A stretch of DNA of 64,000 bases from Acidimicrobiaceae bacterium (GTDB taxonomy: Bacteria; Actinomycetota; Acidimicrobiia; Acidimicrobiales; Ilumatobacteraceae): the NCBI GenBank assembly GCA_947447175.1, contig CANFIM010000004.1:1-64000 (forward strand). Direction: 5' to 3'. Made by a program: the position numbers and the translations under genes. The stretch's first letter is position 1, and each line of letters starts with the position of its first letter. Under the pieces are notes generated by a model. It did no database searches. It saw nothing but the letters and a program-made list of their open reading frames with translations, and was not told where the DNA came from. Of this stretch, positions 29,101-39,396 are shown in pieces.

Positions 29101-30740
29101 AGGTGTATCCGTGGGTTGCAAAGACACGTCACTCAACCCCTGGCGTGGGCTTGATTAGCCCACCGCCGCACCACGACATCTATTCCATTGAAGACCTCAA
29201 GCAACTGATTCACGACTTGAAGAACGCCAACCCACTTGCACGTGTGCATGTGAAGTTGGTGGCCGAGGTTGGAGTCGGCACCGTTGCCGCAGGTGTCAGC
29301 AAGGCAAAGGCCGACGTTGTGCTTATCTCGGGTCACGATGGTGGAACTGGAGCATCTCCACTCACATCGCTGAAGCACGCCGGTGCACCATGGGAACTAG
29401 GTCTTGCAGAAGCACAACAGACTCTCATGCTCAACGGTTTGCGTGACCGCATTGTTGTACAGGCCGACGGCCAAATGAAGACAGGGCGTGACGTGGTGAT
29501 TGCTGCGTTGTTGGGTGCTGAAGAATTTGGTTTCGCCACAGCACCACTGGTGGTGAGTGGCTGCATCATGATGCGCGTGTGTCACCTGGATACATGCCCC
29601 GTGGGCATTGCTACGCAGAACCCCACGTTGCGTTCACGATTCTCTGGCAAGCCAGAGTTCGTTGTGAACTTTATGGAGTACATCGCAGAAGAAGTACGTG
29701 AATATCTGGCCGCACTCGGCTTCCGCACATTGCAAGAAGCAGTGGGACATGTGGAAATGATTGATCCTCGCAAGGCTGTTGATCATTGGAAGGCACAGGG
29801 TCTCGATATTTCGCCAATCCTTGCTGTGCCACAGAACCCATATAACTCAACGCCATTCAATTCGATTGGCCAAGATCACGGTTTAGGCGATGCGCTCGAC
29901 AACGATCTGATTGTGCATGCAAGCGCAGCAATTGCTGATGCAAAGCCAGTACAAATCACCATGCCCATCAAAAATGTGAACCGCACAGTGGGCACCATGT
30001 TGGGTAACGCGGTGACTCGTGCATGGGGCGGCGCCGGCCTTCCCGATGGCACCATCAAGATTCACTTCACTGGTTCTGCAGGTCAAAGCTTCGGTGCTTT
30101 CGTTCCTGCAGGAATTGAAATGCGCCTCGAAGGTGATGGCAATGACTTCGTGGGCAAGGGCCTCTCGGGCGGACGCATCATTGTGCATCCACACCGTGAA
30201 GCAACTCTTGTGGCCGAAGAGAACGTGATTGCAGGAAATGTCATTGGCTACGGAGCTACGAGTGGAGAAATCTTCTTGCGCGGCACCGTAGGCGAACGCT
30301 TCTGCGTGCGTAACTCTGGCGCTACTGCAGTAGTGGAAGGCGTGGGCGACCACGCATGTGAATACATGACAGGTGGGCGAGTAGTTGTACTTGGTGCAAC
30401 AGGTCGCAACTTTGCCGCCGGTATGTCGGGTGGTATTGCATATGTGTATGACCCAGATGGGGCACTTGCATCGAACATGAACTACGAGATGGTGGAACTT
30501 GAACATGTGAGTGGCGAAGACGAAGAATGGTTGCGCAGCACCATTGAACGTCATCGTGAATTCACTGGTTCCACTGTTGCAGAGAGTGTTCTCAATGCAT
30601 GGACAGTGGAAGTTTCTAGCTTCCGCAAAGTAATGCCACGTGACTACAAGAAGGTGCTCAACGTTCTTGCAGCCGCAAAGGCCGAAGGTTTAGACGAAGA
30701 AGCGACAGCAAACAAAGTGATGGAGGCCGCCCGTGGGTGA
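26169..30740 (+). CDS. gltB: Glutamate synthase (NADPH), large subunit
   Basis: 1523 residues, normal length. Cys21 in HDACGVSF would become the N-terminal nucleophile of the glutaminase domain after removal of a 20-residue propeptide. The FMN-binding synthase domain is marked by [17 protein letters not shown] and [18 protein letters not shown]. The 3Fe-4S ligands are in [15 protein letters not shown]. The C-terminal GXGXG beta-helix domain follows. It transfers the glutamine amide to 2-oxoglutarate to give two glutamates, within a complex with GltD. The gltD GTG lies 8 bases inside the 3' end, so translation is coupled. Confidence 0.97.
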   Translation: MNPDLPVAHGLYDPRFEHDACGVSFVANIKGIKSREIVTLGLTALTNMEHRGATGAEAETGDGAGILIQVPDAFFRAVVPFELPAAGSYATGMGFLPQAEADVDTAIATVEKIVAEEGLRPLGWRDVPVNPSCLGASALAVMPTFKQFFVDDPQGAAGIDLDRKLFIVRKRIEHELTGTMRTYFPSLSARTYVYKGMLTTPELEEFFYDLSDDRMESALALVHSRFSTNTFPSWPLAHPYRFIAHNGEINTVQGNRNWMRTREALLQSDLIPGLDRAFPICEPGMSDSASFDEVLELLHLAGRSLPHALLMMIPEAWENNDRMDPRKRAFYQFHASMMEPWDGPADVCFTDGTLIGAVLDRNGLRPGRYWVTSDGFVVLASEAGVLDIDQSRIVRKGRMQPGRMFLIDTEQGRLIDDDEIKLQLASEHPYAEWLEQGLTQLDDLVEREHVVHSHDSVLRRQQMFGYTEEELKVILAPTARTGTEPLGSMGTDTPIAVLSDRSRLLFDYFQQLFAQVTNPPLDAIREEVVTSVGTGVGPEANLLAPGPDSCRQLSLPFPILDNDELAKIIHINEEGTHGHLATHVVSGLYRVAEGGAGMRAALDKVRAEVAEAIDNGARIIVLSDRNSDEVFAPIPSLLMTSAVHHFLIREKRRTQVGLIVECGDAREVHHMALLIGFGAGAINPYLAFETIEYMIATNDGDGAYMLGGVDAHKAIKNYIKASGKGVLKVMSKMGVSTVASYTGAQIFEAIGLAQDLVEEFFTGTVSRLGGIGLDEIAAEVASRHATAHPSRPDLRAHRKLELGGEYQWRREGEYHLFNPETVYRLQHATRSGRYDVFKQYTAAVDDQSQRLATLRGLFELRTDARPAISIDEVEPVSEIVKRFSTGAMSYGSISAEAHETLAIAMNRIGGKSNTGEGGEDPERFVPMANGDSKRSAIKQVASGRFGVTSDYLVNSDDIQIKMAQGAKPGEGGQLPGHKVYPWVAKTRHSTPGVGLISPPPHHDIYSIEDLKQLIHDLKNANPLARVHVKLVAEVGVGTVAAGVSKAKADVVLISGHDGGTGASPLTSLKHAGAPWELGLAEAQQTLMLNGLRDRIVVQADGQMKTGRDVVIAALLGAEEFGFATAPLVVSGCIMMRVCHLDTCPVGIATQNPTLRSRFSGKPEFVVNFMEYIAEEVREYLAALGFRTLQEAVGHVEMIDPRKAVDHWKAQGLDISPILAVPQNPYNSTPFNSIGQDHGLGDALDNDLIVHASAAIADAKPVQITMPIKNVNRTVGTMLGNAVTRAWGGAGLPDGTIKIHFTGSAGQSFGAFVPAGIEMRLEGDGNDFVGKGLSGGRIIVHPHREATLVAEENVIAGNVIGYGATSGEIFLRGTVGERFCVRNSGATAVVEGVGDHACEYMTGGRVVVLGATGRNFAAGMSGGIAYVYDPDGALASNMNYEMVELEHVSGEDEEWLRSTIERHREFTGSTVAESVLNAWTVEVSSFRKVMPRDYKKVLNVLAAAKAEGLDEEATANKVMEAARG

Positions 30741-32184
30741 GACAACCGGATTTCTGAAGTGGGACCGCAAAGGTCCACAGCGTCGACCAGTGGAGTTGCG
30801 CTTGAAAGACTGGAAAGAGGTCTACGAGCCATTTCCCGCTGACACTCTGAATGCGCAAGCAGGCCGTTGCATGGACTGCGGTATTCCGTTCTGCAACAAC
30901 GGGTGCCCACTCGGCAACCTCATTCCTGACTGGAATGACTTGGTGTATCGCGAGCACTGGCGTGAAGCAATTGAGCGTTTGCATGCCACCAACAACTTCC
31001 CTGAATTCACAGGTCGTTTGTGCCCAGCACCATGCGAATCTGCATGTGTTCTCGGTATCAGTCAAGACCCGGTGTCCATCAAGCAAGTGGAAGTCACCAT
31101 CATTGATCATGCGTGGAATGAAGGGTGGGTGACACCCCAAATTCCTTCATTGAAGACGGGCAAGCGTGTTGCAGTGATTGGTAGCGGCCCTGCAGGTCTT
31201 GCAACCGCTCAACAGCTCACTCGTGCTGGTCATGATGTTGTGGTGCTTGAGCGCGCAGACCGCATTGGTGGTCTTTTGCGTTATGGCATTCCTGAATTCA
31301 AGATGGAAAAGTCAAACGTTGATCGTCGTGTTGAGCAGATGCGTGCCGAAGGCACCGAATTCCGCACAAACGCAGATGTTGGCGGGGCAGTTGACATTGA
31401 AGTGTTGCGTGCCTCTCACGATGCAATCGTGTTGGCATGCGGCGCCACTGCATGGCGCGATCTTCCTGTTCCCGGTCGCGAACTGAATGGCATCTATCAG
31501 GCGATGGAATACCTGCCACTCGCGAACAAAGTGCAAGAAGGCGACTTTGACATGCCAGAGATTCATGCTGCTGGCAAGAACGTTGTGATCATCGGCGGTG
31601 GCGACACTGGTGCTGACTGTTTGGGCACTGCCTTGCGTCAAGGCGCACAGCAAGTGATTCAACTTGAAATCATGCCTCGCCCTGCAGATACGCGCACCTC
31701 AGGTAACCCGTGGCCACAGTTCGCAATGGTCTACAAAGTCACATCGGCTCACGAAGAAGGTGGAGAGCGCATGTACAGCGTGAACACAGAGCGCTTCGTT
31801 GACGACGGCAATGGAAACGTTCGCGCACTTCTTCTTCATGAAGTGGAAATGGTGAACGGCAAGTTCGAGAAGAAGGAAGGCACCGATCTCGAGATTCCTG
31901 CTGACCTCGTGTTCCTTGCGATGGGCTTTGTTGGTCCTGAGAAAGGTTCATGGCTTGATCAATTGGGTGTTGCACTCGACGAACGCGGCAACGTGGCTCG
32001 TGATGCGCAATACGCCACCAATGTTCCGGGTGTATATGTGGCAGGTGACATGGGTCGTGGTCAGAGCCTCATTGTGTGGGCCATTGCTGAAGGTCGCTCA
32101 TGTGCGGCTGGTGTTGATGCCTACCTCATGGGCGAATCATCACTTCCTGCACCAATTCCGCCAACAGCACGCCCGCTGGTCTAA
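30733..32184 (+). CDS. gltD: Glutamate synthase (NADPH), small subunit
   Basis: 483 residues. The N-terminal cysteine cluster region ([33 protein letters not shown]) holds two 4Fe-4S centres. The FAD site is [15 protein letters not shown] and the NADPH site is [20 protein letters not shown]. The C-terminal [19 protein letters not shown] closes the FAD pocket. It passes electrons from NADPH to GltB. The start GTG overlaps gltB by 8 bases. Confidence 0.96.
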   Translation: MGETTGFLKWDRKGPQRRPVELRLKDWKEVYEPFPADTLNAQAGRCMDCGIPFCNNGCPLGNLIPDWNDLVYREHWREAIERLHATNNFPEFTGRLCPAPCESACVLGISQDPVSIKQVEVTIIDHAWNEGWVTPQIPSLKTGKRVAVIGSGPAGLATAQQLTRAGHDVVVLERADRIGGLLRYGIPEFKMEKSNVDRRVEQMRAEGTEFRTNADVGGAVDIEVLRASHDAIVLACGATAWRDLPVPGRELNGIYQAMEYLPLANKVQEGDFDMPEIHAAGKNVVIIGGGDTGADCLGTALRQGAQQVIQLEIMPRPADTRTSGNPWPQFAMVYKVTSAHEEGGERMYSVNTERFVDDGNGNVRALLLHEVEMVNGKFEKKEGTDLEIPADLVFLAMGFVGPEKGSWLDQLGVALDERGNVARDAQYATNVPGVYVAGDMGRGQSLIVWAIAEGRSCAAGVDAYLMGESSLPAPIPPTARPLV

Positions 32185-32236
32185 CGAAAGCGAAGCGCCA
32201 CCGATTGGTGTGCGTCAGCCTCTACTGTTGAGTTCT

Positions 32237-32866
32237 GTGTTCACACGATTCGTACGCCCATCTTTCGGTCGCTCTGTAGCGGCCGTAGCGTGCCTCGTTG
32301 TTTTTTCTGCCACTGTTTCTGCTTGCGGCGGCGACACATTAGGTGTTGCAACAACTGTGGTGAACGTGACCCCAACAAACTTCGCCACAATTCCTCCGGT
32401 TGCTAGTACTGCTCCTGGCACCACCTCCACATTGCCTGCTGGTGCAGTCGGTAGCGAACAAACGTATGTGGTGCAATCGGGCGACACGCCCATCAAGGTG
32501 GCCAGTAAATATGGCATCTCGGTGACCGCGTTATTGGCCTACAACGCCATGGTGTCTCCGTCTCAATTTCCGTACCCCGGTGAAACGTTGAAGATTCCCC
32601 CCAGTGCAGTAACGCCTGCATCTACTACCGCTCCCGGGGGAATAGCTACACCTGGTGCAACTACTGCACCTGGTCCGGTTGGTCCAGGATGTGGCACGCG
32701 ACCTGCAGGCACATACATCATTCAAAAAGGTGACTCGTTCTACGCCATCAAAACGAAGTTCTGCGTGTCGTATGCATCATTGCTCACTGCAAATGGCTGG
32801 CCCGACATCAACACTGTGGTGCTGCTCCCCGGAGCCACCATCAATATGCCCGCTGCTGGCAGTTGA
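32237..32866 (+). CDS. LysM-domain lipoprotein
   Basis: 209 residues from the GTG at 32237. The track starts at 31916, inside gltD, and that section is a shadow. A signal peptide with a hydrophobic core and lipobox (FSATVSAC, Cys near residue 30) indicates export and lipid anchoring. Two LysM repeats follow: TYVVQSGDTPIKVASKYGIS and TYIIQKGDSFYAIKTKFCVS. They are separated by a Thr/Pro/Gly/Ala-rich linker. LysM binds peptidoglycan N-acetylglucosamine, so a cell-envelope role is likely. No enzymatic domain is present. TACTGT lies 8 bases before the GTG. It stops directly against the ddl stop codon. Confidence 0.83.
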   Translation: MFTRFVRPSFGRSVAAVACLVVFSATVSACGGDTLGVATTVVNVTPTNFATIPPVASTAPGTTSTLPAGAVGSEQTYVVQSGDTPIKVASKYGISVTALLAYNAMVSPSQFPYPGETLKIPPSAVTPASTTAPGGIATPGATTAPGPVGPGCGTRPAGTYIIQKGDSFYAIKTKFCVSYASLLTANGWPDINTVVLLPGATINMPAAGS

Positions 32867-33946
32867 TTAATGCTGTGTGTTGCGTTTGCGACGCGCATAT
32901 CGCTCGCGAGCGTGCATTACTAATTCATCAATGAGCGCTGAGTATTCGAGGCCAGATGCCGCCCACATTTTGGGGTACATCGAAATTGGTGTGAAGCCCG
33001 GAATCGTGTTGATCTCATTACAGAGAAATCCACGACCATTTTCTTCGAAGAAGAAGTCAACTCGCGCCATGCCTTCACAGTGCAATGCCTCATACGCACG
33101 AATTGCTAGTGCTCGCACTTCGTCTGACTGTGCGGCTGTAAGTGTGGCCGGAATAGTAAGCGCTGCCGAATCGGTGACGTACTTGTCTTCGTAGTCGTAA
33201 AACTCATTGCCCGGAGTGATTTCACCGGCTACTGATGCACGAGGTAAGCGATTACCAATGACGGCAACTTCAATCTCGCGAGCCACGACTGCTTCTTCAA
33301 ACACCAACCACTCGTCGTATTCAGCAGCATGGCGAGCAGCTTGTTGAAGCTCTTCAAAATTGTGCGCTTTGGTAACGCCTACGGAAGATCCCATGTTGGC
33401 GGGCTTTACGAACATGGGAAGTCCAATTTCAAGCGCTACTGATTCCAACGAAGAAGGCGACACGGCATCTTCGCGCAACGTGATGTGCCGCACCTGAGGA
33501 ATACCCGATTGAGCAAAAACTGTTTTTGCAACGCCCTTGTCCATGGCAACTGCGCTAGCAAGCACGCCACTGCCGACATATGGCAGATCAAGTAATTCCA
33601 AAAGACCTTGCACAGTGCCGTCCTCGCCGAGTGGACCGTGAATTAATGGCATCACCACCACGTCACTTGACTGTGCAAGTGCGTTAATGGCTGACGGAGA
33701 CGACGATGCTCCAGTTGCTTCAAGATGGTCGGGGAGAGTGGCAGGGTCGGTGCCTCCGGAGGCAAGTTGGGGTAATTGCGGTGAATGCCATTGTCCATTG
33801 CGGTCGATAGCAATGGGTACCGTGCGATATTTCTGTGGGTCTGCAGCACGGAGAACGTGCGCCGCAGTCACGCAACTCACGTCGTGTTCGGCAGATTGAC
33901 CGCCAAAAAGAACCACGAGAGTGCTGCGTGCGCCGGTGGTGTCCAT
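32867..33946 (-). CDS. ddl: D-alanine--D-alanine ligase
   Basis: 359 residues, ATP-grasp fold. LFGGQSAEHDVSCVTA is the family opening, followed by PLIHGPLGEDGTVQGLLELL, PYVGSGVLASAVAMDK, FVKPANMGSSVGV and the metal-site segment RVDFFFEENGRGFLCNEINTIPGFT. It makes the D-Ala-D-Ala dipeptide of peptidoglycan. It is divergent from murF, which uses this product. TACCGT lies 7 bases before the ATG with no ribosome-binding site, so a leaderless mRNA is likely. Confidence 0.96.
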   Translation of the reverse strand: MDTTGARSTLVVLFGGQSAEHDVSCVTAAHVLRAADPQKYRTVPIAIDRNGQWHSPQLPQLASGGTDPATLPDHLEATGASSSPSAINALAQSSDVVVMPLIHGPLGEDGTVQGLLELLDLPYVGSGVLASAVAMDKGVAKTVFAQSGIPQVRHITLREDAVSPSSLESVALEIGLPMFVKPANMGSSVGVTKAHNFEELQQAARHAAEYDEWLVFEEAVVAREIEVAVIGNRLPRASVAGEITPGNEFYDYEDKYVTDSAALTIPATLTAAQSDEVRALAIRAYEALHCEGMARVDFFFEENGRGFLCNEINTIPGFTPISMYPKMWAASGLEYSALIDELVMHARERYARRKRNTQH

Positions 33947-33979
33947 CGATTAGACGGTACTCGCCACTAGGGTCGAGAC

Positions 33980-35296
33980 ATGCGCATCGAGGCCTCGAAT
34001 GTTGCGCGAATCACATCTGGGCGCCTTGTTGGCGCGGATTGTGTCGCTCACGGAATAGCTTTCGACAGCCGTGTTCTCATCAGTGGGCAAGCATTTGCAG
34101 CCATCGTGGCTGATGCCGACGGACATGACTATCTCGAGCATGCCCACCGCGCTGGAGCCACGTTTGCAATCGTGCATCGTGGTCGGGCTGTTGATTTCAT
34201 TCCATGCGTAGAAGTGGACGACACACTTGCTGCGTTAGCCCTACTGGCTACAGAACTTGTAGCCAACCTGCCTGCATTTGCATCGAAACGCATTATTGGA
34301 ATCACCGGATCAGCGGGAAAAACAAGCACCAAAGATTTGGTGGCTGCAGTGTTGGAAGCGGGATTTTCGCATTCGCACGCACCGGTTGGCTCGTTCAATA
34401 ACGACATCGGTGTACCCATCACAATTCTGAATGCACCCGATGATTGTGATGCCTTGGTCCTGGAAATGGGCATGCGTGGGTTCGGCGAAATTGAACGCCT
34501 GTGCAGTATTGCTCAACCCTCAATCGGTGTTCTTACAAATATCGGTGATGCTCACGGCGAGCGAGTGGGTGGACGAGAAGGCGTTGCCCGCGCAAAGTTT
34601 GAGTTGCTTGGTTCGTTGCCTGAAGATGGTGTCGCAGTGCTGAACGGCGACGACGAAGAAATTACAAAGCGCCGCTCGAATGTGTATTCGTCAATCAGCA
34701 CCTATGGGTCGTCAGTGGGTGCAGATATTCGATGGAGTGTGTTGAATACGGACTCTGAGGGACATATCACTGCGTCCTTCGTGTACGACGGTGAAACTGC
34801 GAGCGGAACAGTGCCATTTCCTGGCGAACACATGGTGGCAAATGCCGCCGCAGCTGTTGCCGTTGGTATCGCTTGCGGCATGACATTAGAAACGTGTGTT
34901 TCGGCGCTGGGGCGTGCATCAAAACAACCTGGTCGCATGATGTGGCGAACATCAGTCAATGGACTGCGCATCTTGGATGATTCGTACAACGCAAATACCT
35001 TGTCAATGATGGCTGCATTGCATGTCATTGCGCACAGTGATGGGCATCGCATTGCAGTACTTGGTGCGATGGCCGAAATTCCTGATGCAGAGGCAAGCCA
35101 TCAATTGGTTGCTGACATCGCGCGAGATCTGGGCATCACCGTGCTGGCGTGCGAGACAGATTTGTATGGCGTGCCGTCAATGACTGTTGAAGAGGTTGTT
35201 GTGCAGGTGAAACAACAACGTCCAAACGCGGTTTTGGTGAAAGGCTCACGAGTAGCCGCCACCGAACGAGTCGTTGAAGCGTTGCTTATTGGGTAG
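33980..35296 (+). CDS. murF: UDP-N-acetylmuramoyl-tripeptide--D-alanyl-D-alanine ligase
   Basis: 438 residues, Mur ligase fold. The ATP-binding P-loop is GITGSAGKTSTKD, followed by GSFNNDIGVPITIL, ALVLEMGMRGFGEI and, in the C-terminal domain, ILDDSYNANTLSMMAAL. It adds D-Ala-D-Ala to the UDP-muramyl tripeptide in the cytoplasm. TAGGGT lies 6 bases before the ATG. The rest of the mur/dcw cluster is not nearby, so ddl-murF here is a separate pair. Its 3' end overlaps the convergent MFS gene by 11 bases. Confidence 0.95.
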   Translation: MRIEASNVARITSGRLVGADCVAHGIAFDSRVLISGQAFAAIVADADGHDYLEHAHRAGATFAIVHRGRAVDFIPCVEVDDTLAALALLATELVANLPAFASKRIIGITGSAGKTSTKDLVAAVLEAGFSHSHAPVGSFNNDIGVPITILNAPDDCDALVLEMGMRGFGEIERLCSIAQPSIGVLTNIGDAHGERVGGREGVARAKFELLGSLPEDGVAVLNGDDEEITKRRSNVYSSISTYGSSVGADIRWSVLNTDSEGHITASFVYDGETASGTVPFPGEHMVANAAAAVAVGIACGMTLETCVSALGRASKQPGRMMWRTSVNGLRILDDSYNANTLSMMAALHVIAHSDGHRIAVLGAMAEIPDAEASHQLVADIARDLGITVLACETDLYGVPSMTVEEVVVQVKQQRPNAVLVKGSRVAATERVVEALLIG

Positions 35297-36554
35297 CAGT
35301 ACTGAGTTCTGCATCATCAATCTTTTTGATGTCACAAAACCACGACAAGAACAGTGCCCACGCCGCACCGATGTAGAGAACGGGTCGCGCTCCGAACTTG
35401 TCCATGAGCGGGCCGAAGATCACATTGCCGATGGGGATCGTGCCTCCGAAGGCCATAAACCACAACGCCATGACTCGTGCGCGAATTTCAATCTCGAGAC
35501 GGCTCTGCATCACTGTCATCAATGAGGTAGTGGTGCCGAAGTATGAAATGCCCAAGATGAATCCGGTGATGAATGCGAGTGGAAGTCCGCGCGCTGATGC
35601 AAACGCAGTCAGTGCAAGTGCGAAGAATGCAAAGCCTCGTTGTGCTGTTTTCCGCTTGTCTGTGCCGGCAAGAACTGTGCCAATGGCTAGTGCCCCAACT
35701 AATGCGCCGCATCCCCACGTGGCATAGAGCCACTTATATGTCACCGACTTGGCAGGAATATCAAAGGCAAGATGTGCAACGGCGGGGAACAGGCCTACAT
35801 ACGGAAGGCTGATCATGGAAAAACTGCACATGGTGAGCAGCATGCGACCAACGGACTTTCGCTCACGTGCCACGCGGAAGCCAGCAGTGAATGACTTCAT
35901 GCCGGGCTCACGATGGGTGTTGTTTGGGGGCAGAGTCACTTGAGTGACTGACCACACCACAAACAAATATGTGGCCGCGTTGAACATGAACACCTGACTG
36001 GTGGTGACGCCCCAACTCATCATGAGCGCAACGAGAATGGGGCCCGTTACACGTGACCCGTTGACAGACGCAGACGACAAACTGATGGAGCCACCGAGAT
36101 CTTCGGGGCGAACAAGACTGGGCATCACAGCAGTAAACGCAGGGGCATTCAGTGCATTGCCGATGCCGACACTTGTTTGGGCGATGAAGAGGCACCAAAT
36201 GGGGGAGTGCCACATGGCGAACAGCCCCAACAAGATGGAGCCCGACAATTGCATCATCTGGGTGAATATCAACCACTTACGTCGATCAAACCGGTCAGCG
36301 ATAACTCCGCCAGGAATTGACAAAAGAAGGAGTGGTCCGAGTTGGGCGAAGATGAACACGCCCACAATGCCAGCGCTCTTCGTGACTGAATAGACATAGG
36401 CCGGAAGCACCACGTTCTGCATCCAAGTGCCGATGCTCGACAAGAAGTTGGAGGTCCAAATGATGCGGAAATCCCGATAGGCGAAGGCAGCACGGGCGGT
36501 GCCGGGCCTTGGGGGCTGCTTGCCTGGCTTGAGATCGGGGGTGGGGGGTGTCAT
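35286..36554 (-). CDS. MFS transporter (MFS_3 family)
   Basis: 422 residues, about 12 membrane segments after a proline-rich cytosolic N-terminus (PPTPDLKPGKQPPRPG). FIFAQLGPLLLLSIPGGVIADRFDRR holds MFS signature A. It is a paralogue of the MFS protein at 2083-3300. The substrate is unknown. It lies 57 bases downstream of the cytochrome P450 on the same strand, so the two may be co-expressed, for example to export or take up the P450 product or substrate. TAGCGT occurs 14 bases before the ATG and could give it its own promoter. Confidence 0.84.
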   Translation of the reverse strand: MTPPTPDLKPGKQPPRPGTARAAFAYRDFRIIWTSNFLSSIGTWMQNVVLPAYVYSVTKSAGIVGVFIFAQLGPLLLLSIPGGVIADRFDRRKWLIFTQMMQLSGSILLGLFAMWHSPIWCLFIAQTSVGIGNALNAPAFTAVMPSLVRPEDLGGSISLSSASVNGSRVTGPILVALMMSWGVTTSQVFMFNAATYLFVVWSVTQVTLPPNNTHREPGMKSFTAGFRVARERKSVGRMLLTMCSFSMISLPYVGLFPAVAHLAFDIPAKSVTYKWLYATWGCGALVGALAIGTVLAGTDKRKTAQRGFAFFALALTAFASARGLPLAFITGFILGISYFGTTTSLMTVMQSRLEIEIRARVMALWFMAFGGTIPIGNVIFGPLMDKFGARPVLYIGAAWALFLSWFCDIKKIDDAELSTATQ

Positions 36555-36611
36555 AAGGGGCGTGTCTGACGCTACTTCCCCTGTGTCCTCCGTGAAGTGT
36601 TGGTACGGGGC

Positions 36612-37832
36612 TTAGTGGCCTGCATCAAAGGTGATGGGCAACTGTGAAGGCCCAAAGATTCCCACTCCGGTTGGTTTGAACACCACTTCGCCAGCAAGAG
36701 CGAGTGAAGGCAGGCGTTCAGCCAACACGTTGAATGACTCTTGCAATTCAGCGCGCGCCAAAGCAGCACCCAAGCAATAGTGAATGCCTGCTCCGAAGCT
36801 CATATGTGGATGTCCTGATGGTTCACGCATGATGTCGAACGTTTCTGGCGTTGAAAAAATAGATTCATCAAAGTTGCCCGATGACATTGAGGTACTCATA
36901 AATGTGCCTTTGGGAAAGAACACGCCGTTGTATTCAATATCTTCGGATGCAATGCGAATGGTGCCTCCGACTGCTCCGGAATAACGCATGACTTCTTCAA
37001 CGGCGCGAGGTGCAAGGGATGGGTCATTGCGAAGTTTTTGCCACTGGTCTGGGTGTTGAGCAAACAGTACGAGGGCCAGTCCGAGTTGGTTGCGGGTTGT
37101 GTCTGTGCCGCCAACAATGATTGCTTCCACCATTGTTTCCAATTCTTCGGTGGTGAGCTTGTCGCCAGCTTCCTCTGACTTGATGAGGTCAGTCAACAAG
37201 TCGTCTCGCGGCACTGAGCGACGCTGTTCAATGAGGCCGCGAGAGTATTCATTGAGTTCGTCACGCGCTTTGACGATGATTTTGGTTTCCTCTGCCACGG
37301 TGTCGCTAAACACACGCAGCACATCGGTTGCCCACACGCTGAATGATTGCCAATCTTCTTTCGGCGCACCAAGAAGTTCACAGATAATGGGAATGGGGTA
37401 GGGCTCGCAGATGTCCTTCACTACTTCCGCGCGGCCGAGAGGCGCGATGGCGTCAACTAATCCGTTCACGGTCTCGCGCATGAAAGGACGCAAACGGTCG
37501 GCACTGCGGGGGGAGAACGCGGGGGCAACGAGGCGGCGCAGACGTACGTGTACTTCGCCCTCGGCGCTCAGAATAGAAACACGGCGATTCGACAGGAATT
37601 CTTCGTCAGTGATGCCCCGTAATTGGGAGATGAGACCCGTAGCTGAATGCCACCGTTTGTCGCGCAAAATGCCCATTACTGCTTCGTATGTGAGAACCGA
37701 GTAGCCAATTTCATTCCGGACTAGCCAATTCTCTTTGGCCATTGTGCGCAATAGAGCCTGACGCTCGTCTCGATTCGCATCAGCGATGATGGGAATAGAA
37801 GGGAGTTCGAGGTCTGCAGCAGGGGTAGCCAT
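36612..37832 (-). CDS. Cytochrome P450
   Basis: 406 residues, soluble class I bacterial type. The I-helix oxygen-activation motif is IVGGTDTTRNQ, the K-helix ExxR is in EEVMRYSG, and the heme loop HMSFGAGIHYCLGAALAR supplies the cysteine ligand. It hydroxylates an unknown organic substrate with electrons from a ferredoxin/reductase not seen nearby. TACATT lies 6 bases before the ATG, indicating a leaderless mRNA. It is divergent from the aminobutyraldehyde-type dehydrogenase; a functional link to the polyamine module is not evident. Confidence 0.94.
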   Translation of the reverse strand: MATPAADLELPSIPIIADANRDERQALLRTMAKENWLVRNEIGYSVLTYEAVMGILRDKRWHSATGLISQLRGITDEEFLSNRRVSILSAEGEVHVRLRRLVAPAFSPRSADRLRPFMRETVNGLVDAIAPLGRAEVVKDICEPYPIPIICELLGAPKEDWQSFSVWATDVLRVFSDTVAEETKIIVKARDELNEYSRGLIEQRRSVPRDDLLTDLIKSEEAGDKLTTEELETMVEAIIVGGTDTTRNQLGLALVLFAQHPDQWQKLRNDPSLAPRAVEEVMRYSGAVGGTIRIASEDIEYNGVFFPKGTFMSTSMSSGNFDESIFSTPETFDIMREPSGHPHMSFGAGIHYCLGAALARAELQESFNVLAERLPSLALAGEVVFKPTGVGIFGPSQLPITFDAGH

Positions 37833-37903
37833 GAAATCAATGTAGACGCAAAACTCTCCGCCACTCTGTTCGTGTGTCGGGAGGAAATGTGGAAACCTTA
37901 GAT

Positions 37904-39331
37904 ATGGCTACTTTTCGTAATTTCATCAACGGAGAATTTGTGGATGCTGCTGACGGGCGCACCACGCCTGTCATTAATCCAGCAACCGGACAGGTATATG
38001 CAGATGCAGCTCTCAGTTCTGTTGTCGACGTTGACAGAGCAATGGCCGCCGCAGCAACTGCTTTTGAGTCATGGAGTCAAACAACTCCATCTCAACGCTC
38101 ATTGGCGTTGCACCGAATTGCTGATGCTGTTGAAGCACGAGCAGAAGAATTAGTGGCCGCTGAAGTGCAGAACACCGGCAAGCCGATTGCGCTCACCACG
38201 AGTGAAGAGATTCCGCCCATGGTTGATCAAATTCGATTCTTCGCAGGTGCTGCTCGAATGTTGGAAGGCAAAGCTGCTGCTGAATACATGCCCAACATGA
38301 CGTCAATTATTCGACGCGAACCAGTAGGCGTGTGTGCACAAGTAGCACCATGGAATTACCCAATGATGATGGCCGTGTGGAAGTTCGCACCTGCTATTGC
38401 GGCGGGTAACACCGTGGTGCTGAAGCCATCAGACACCACTCCCGCAACTACAACTTTGTTGGCTGAGATTGCATCTGAGTTTTTGCCAGCGGGTGTCTTC
38501 AATGTGATTTGTGGAGACCGCGAAACGGGCAAAGCAATGGTGTCGCACGAAACTCCGGCAATGGTCTCCATCACGGGCTCGGTTCGGGCGGGCATGGAAG
38601 TTGCAGAGGCTGCAGCAAAGAACGTGAAGCGCGCACATCTTGAATTAGGTGGCAAGGCCCCGGTGATTGTGTTTGATGATGCCGACATTGAAGCGGCCGC
38701 TGCAGGTATTGCGGCAGCAGGTTTCTTCAACGCCGGGCAAGATTGCACTGCAGCTACTCGTGTCATTTGTGGCCCCAAGGTGTACGCAGAATTTGTGTCA
38801 GCTCTTGCCGAACAAGCAGAAGCTATTCATACGGGCGCTCCGAGTGACGAGGACGCTGCATACGGGCCACTGAATAACGAACGACAGCTTGCACATGTGG
38901 CGGGCTTTATTAATCGTGTGCCAAGTCACGCTCGCATCGTGACAGGTGGGCATCAAGTAGGCACCGAGGGGTACTTCTATGCGCCCACCATCGTGTCTGA
39001 TCTCCGCCAGGACGACGAGATGATTCAGAACGAAATCTTCGGACCTGTGATCACAGTGCAGAAATTCTCAGATGAGGACGAAGCTCTTCGGTGGGCCAAT
39101 GGAGTTGACTACGGCTTGGCATCCTCTGTGTGGACCCGTGACTTCGGAAGAGCCATGAGAATGTCGAAGCGTCTCGATTTCGGCTGTGTGTGGATCAACA
39201 CCCATATTCCTCTGGTGGCGGAAATGCCTCACGGTGGCTACAAAAAGTCGGGATATGGCAAAGACCTGTCTGCGTACGCCCTCGACGATTACACCCGTAT
39301 CAAGCATGTCATGGCCAACATCGAGAGTTAA
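37904..39331 (+). CDS. Aldehyde dehydrogenase, gamma-aminobutyraldehyde dehydrogenase-like
   Basis: 475 residues from ATG 37904 ([15 protein letters not shown]), the start favoured by family length. GTG 37889, four bases after GGGAGG, and GTG 37874, six bases after CACTCT, are in-frame alternatives. The track uses 37874. Catalytic Glu is in HLELGGKAP and catalytic Cys in [13 protein letters not shown]. The C-terminal [20 protein letters not shown] and [20 protein letters not shown] resembles PatD/YdcW enzymes that oxidise 4-aminobutyraldehyde from putrescine to GABA. Its neighbours are a putrescine/spermidine-type ABC importer, which supports this use. Confidence 0.88.
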   Translation: MATFRNFINGEFVDAADGRTTPVINPATGQVYADAALSSVVDVDRAMAAAATAFESWSQTTPSQRSLALHRIADAVEARAEELVAAEVQNTGKPIALTTSEEIPPMVDQIRFFAGAARMLEGKAAAEYMPNMTSIIRREPVGVCAQVAPWNYPMMMAVWKFAPAIAAGNTVVLKPSDTTPATTTLLAEIASEFLPAGVFNVICGDRETGKAMVSHETPAMVSITGSVRAGMEVAEAAAKNVKRAHLELGGKAPVIVFDDADIEAAAAGIAAAGFFNAGQDCTAATRVICGPKVYAEFVSALAEQAEAIHTGAPSDEDAAYGPLNNERQLAHVAGFINRVPSHARIVTGGHQVGTEGYFYAPTIVSDLRQDDEMIQNEIFGPVITVQKFSDEDEALRWANGVDYGLASSVWTRDFGRAMRMSKRLDFGCVWINTHIPLVAEMPHGGYKKSGYGKDLSAYALDDYTRIKHVMANIES

Positions 39332-39333
39332 CC

Positions 39334-39378
39334 CTAGAAAGGGGTTGCAAAATGCCCCAGGGTGTTAGCCTTTTCTAG
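39334..39378 (+). promoter_or_regulatory. Long hairpin with inner stem between aldehyde dehydrogenase and potA
   Basis: CTAGAAA (39334-39340) pairs with TTTCTAG (39372-39378), enclosing GGGG-N10-CCCC (39341-39358). There is no T-run right after it. TAGCCT (39366-39371) inside the outer arm could be a -10 element for potA. It may act as a processing or partial-termination site separating dehydrogenase and transporter expression. Confidence 0.4.
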
Positions 39379-39396
39379 TCCCCGTTTGGAGGTGAG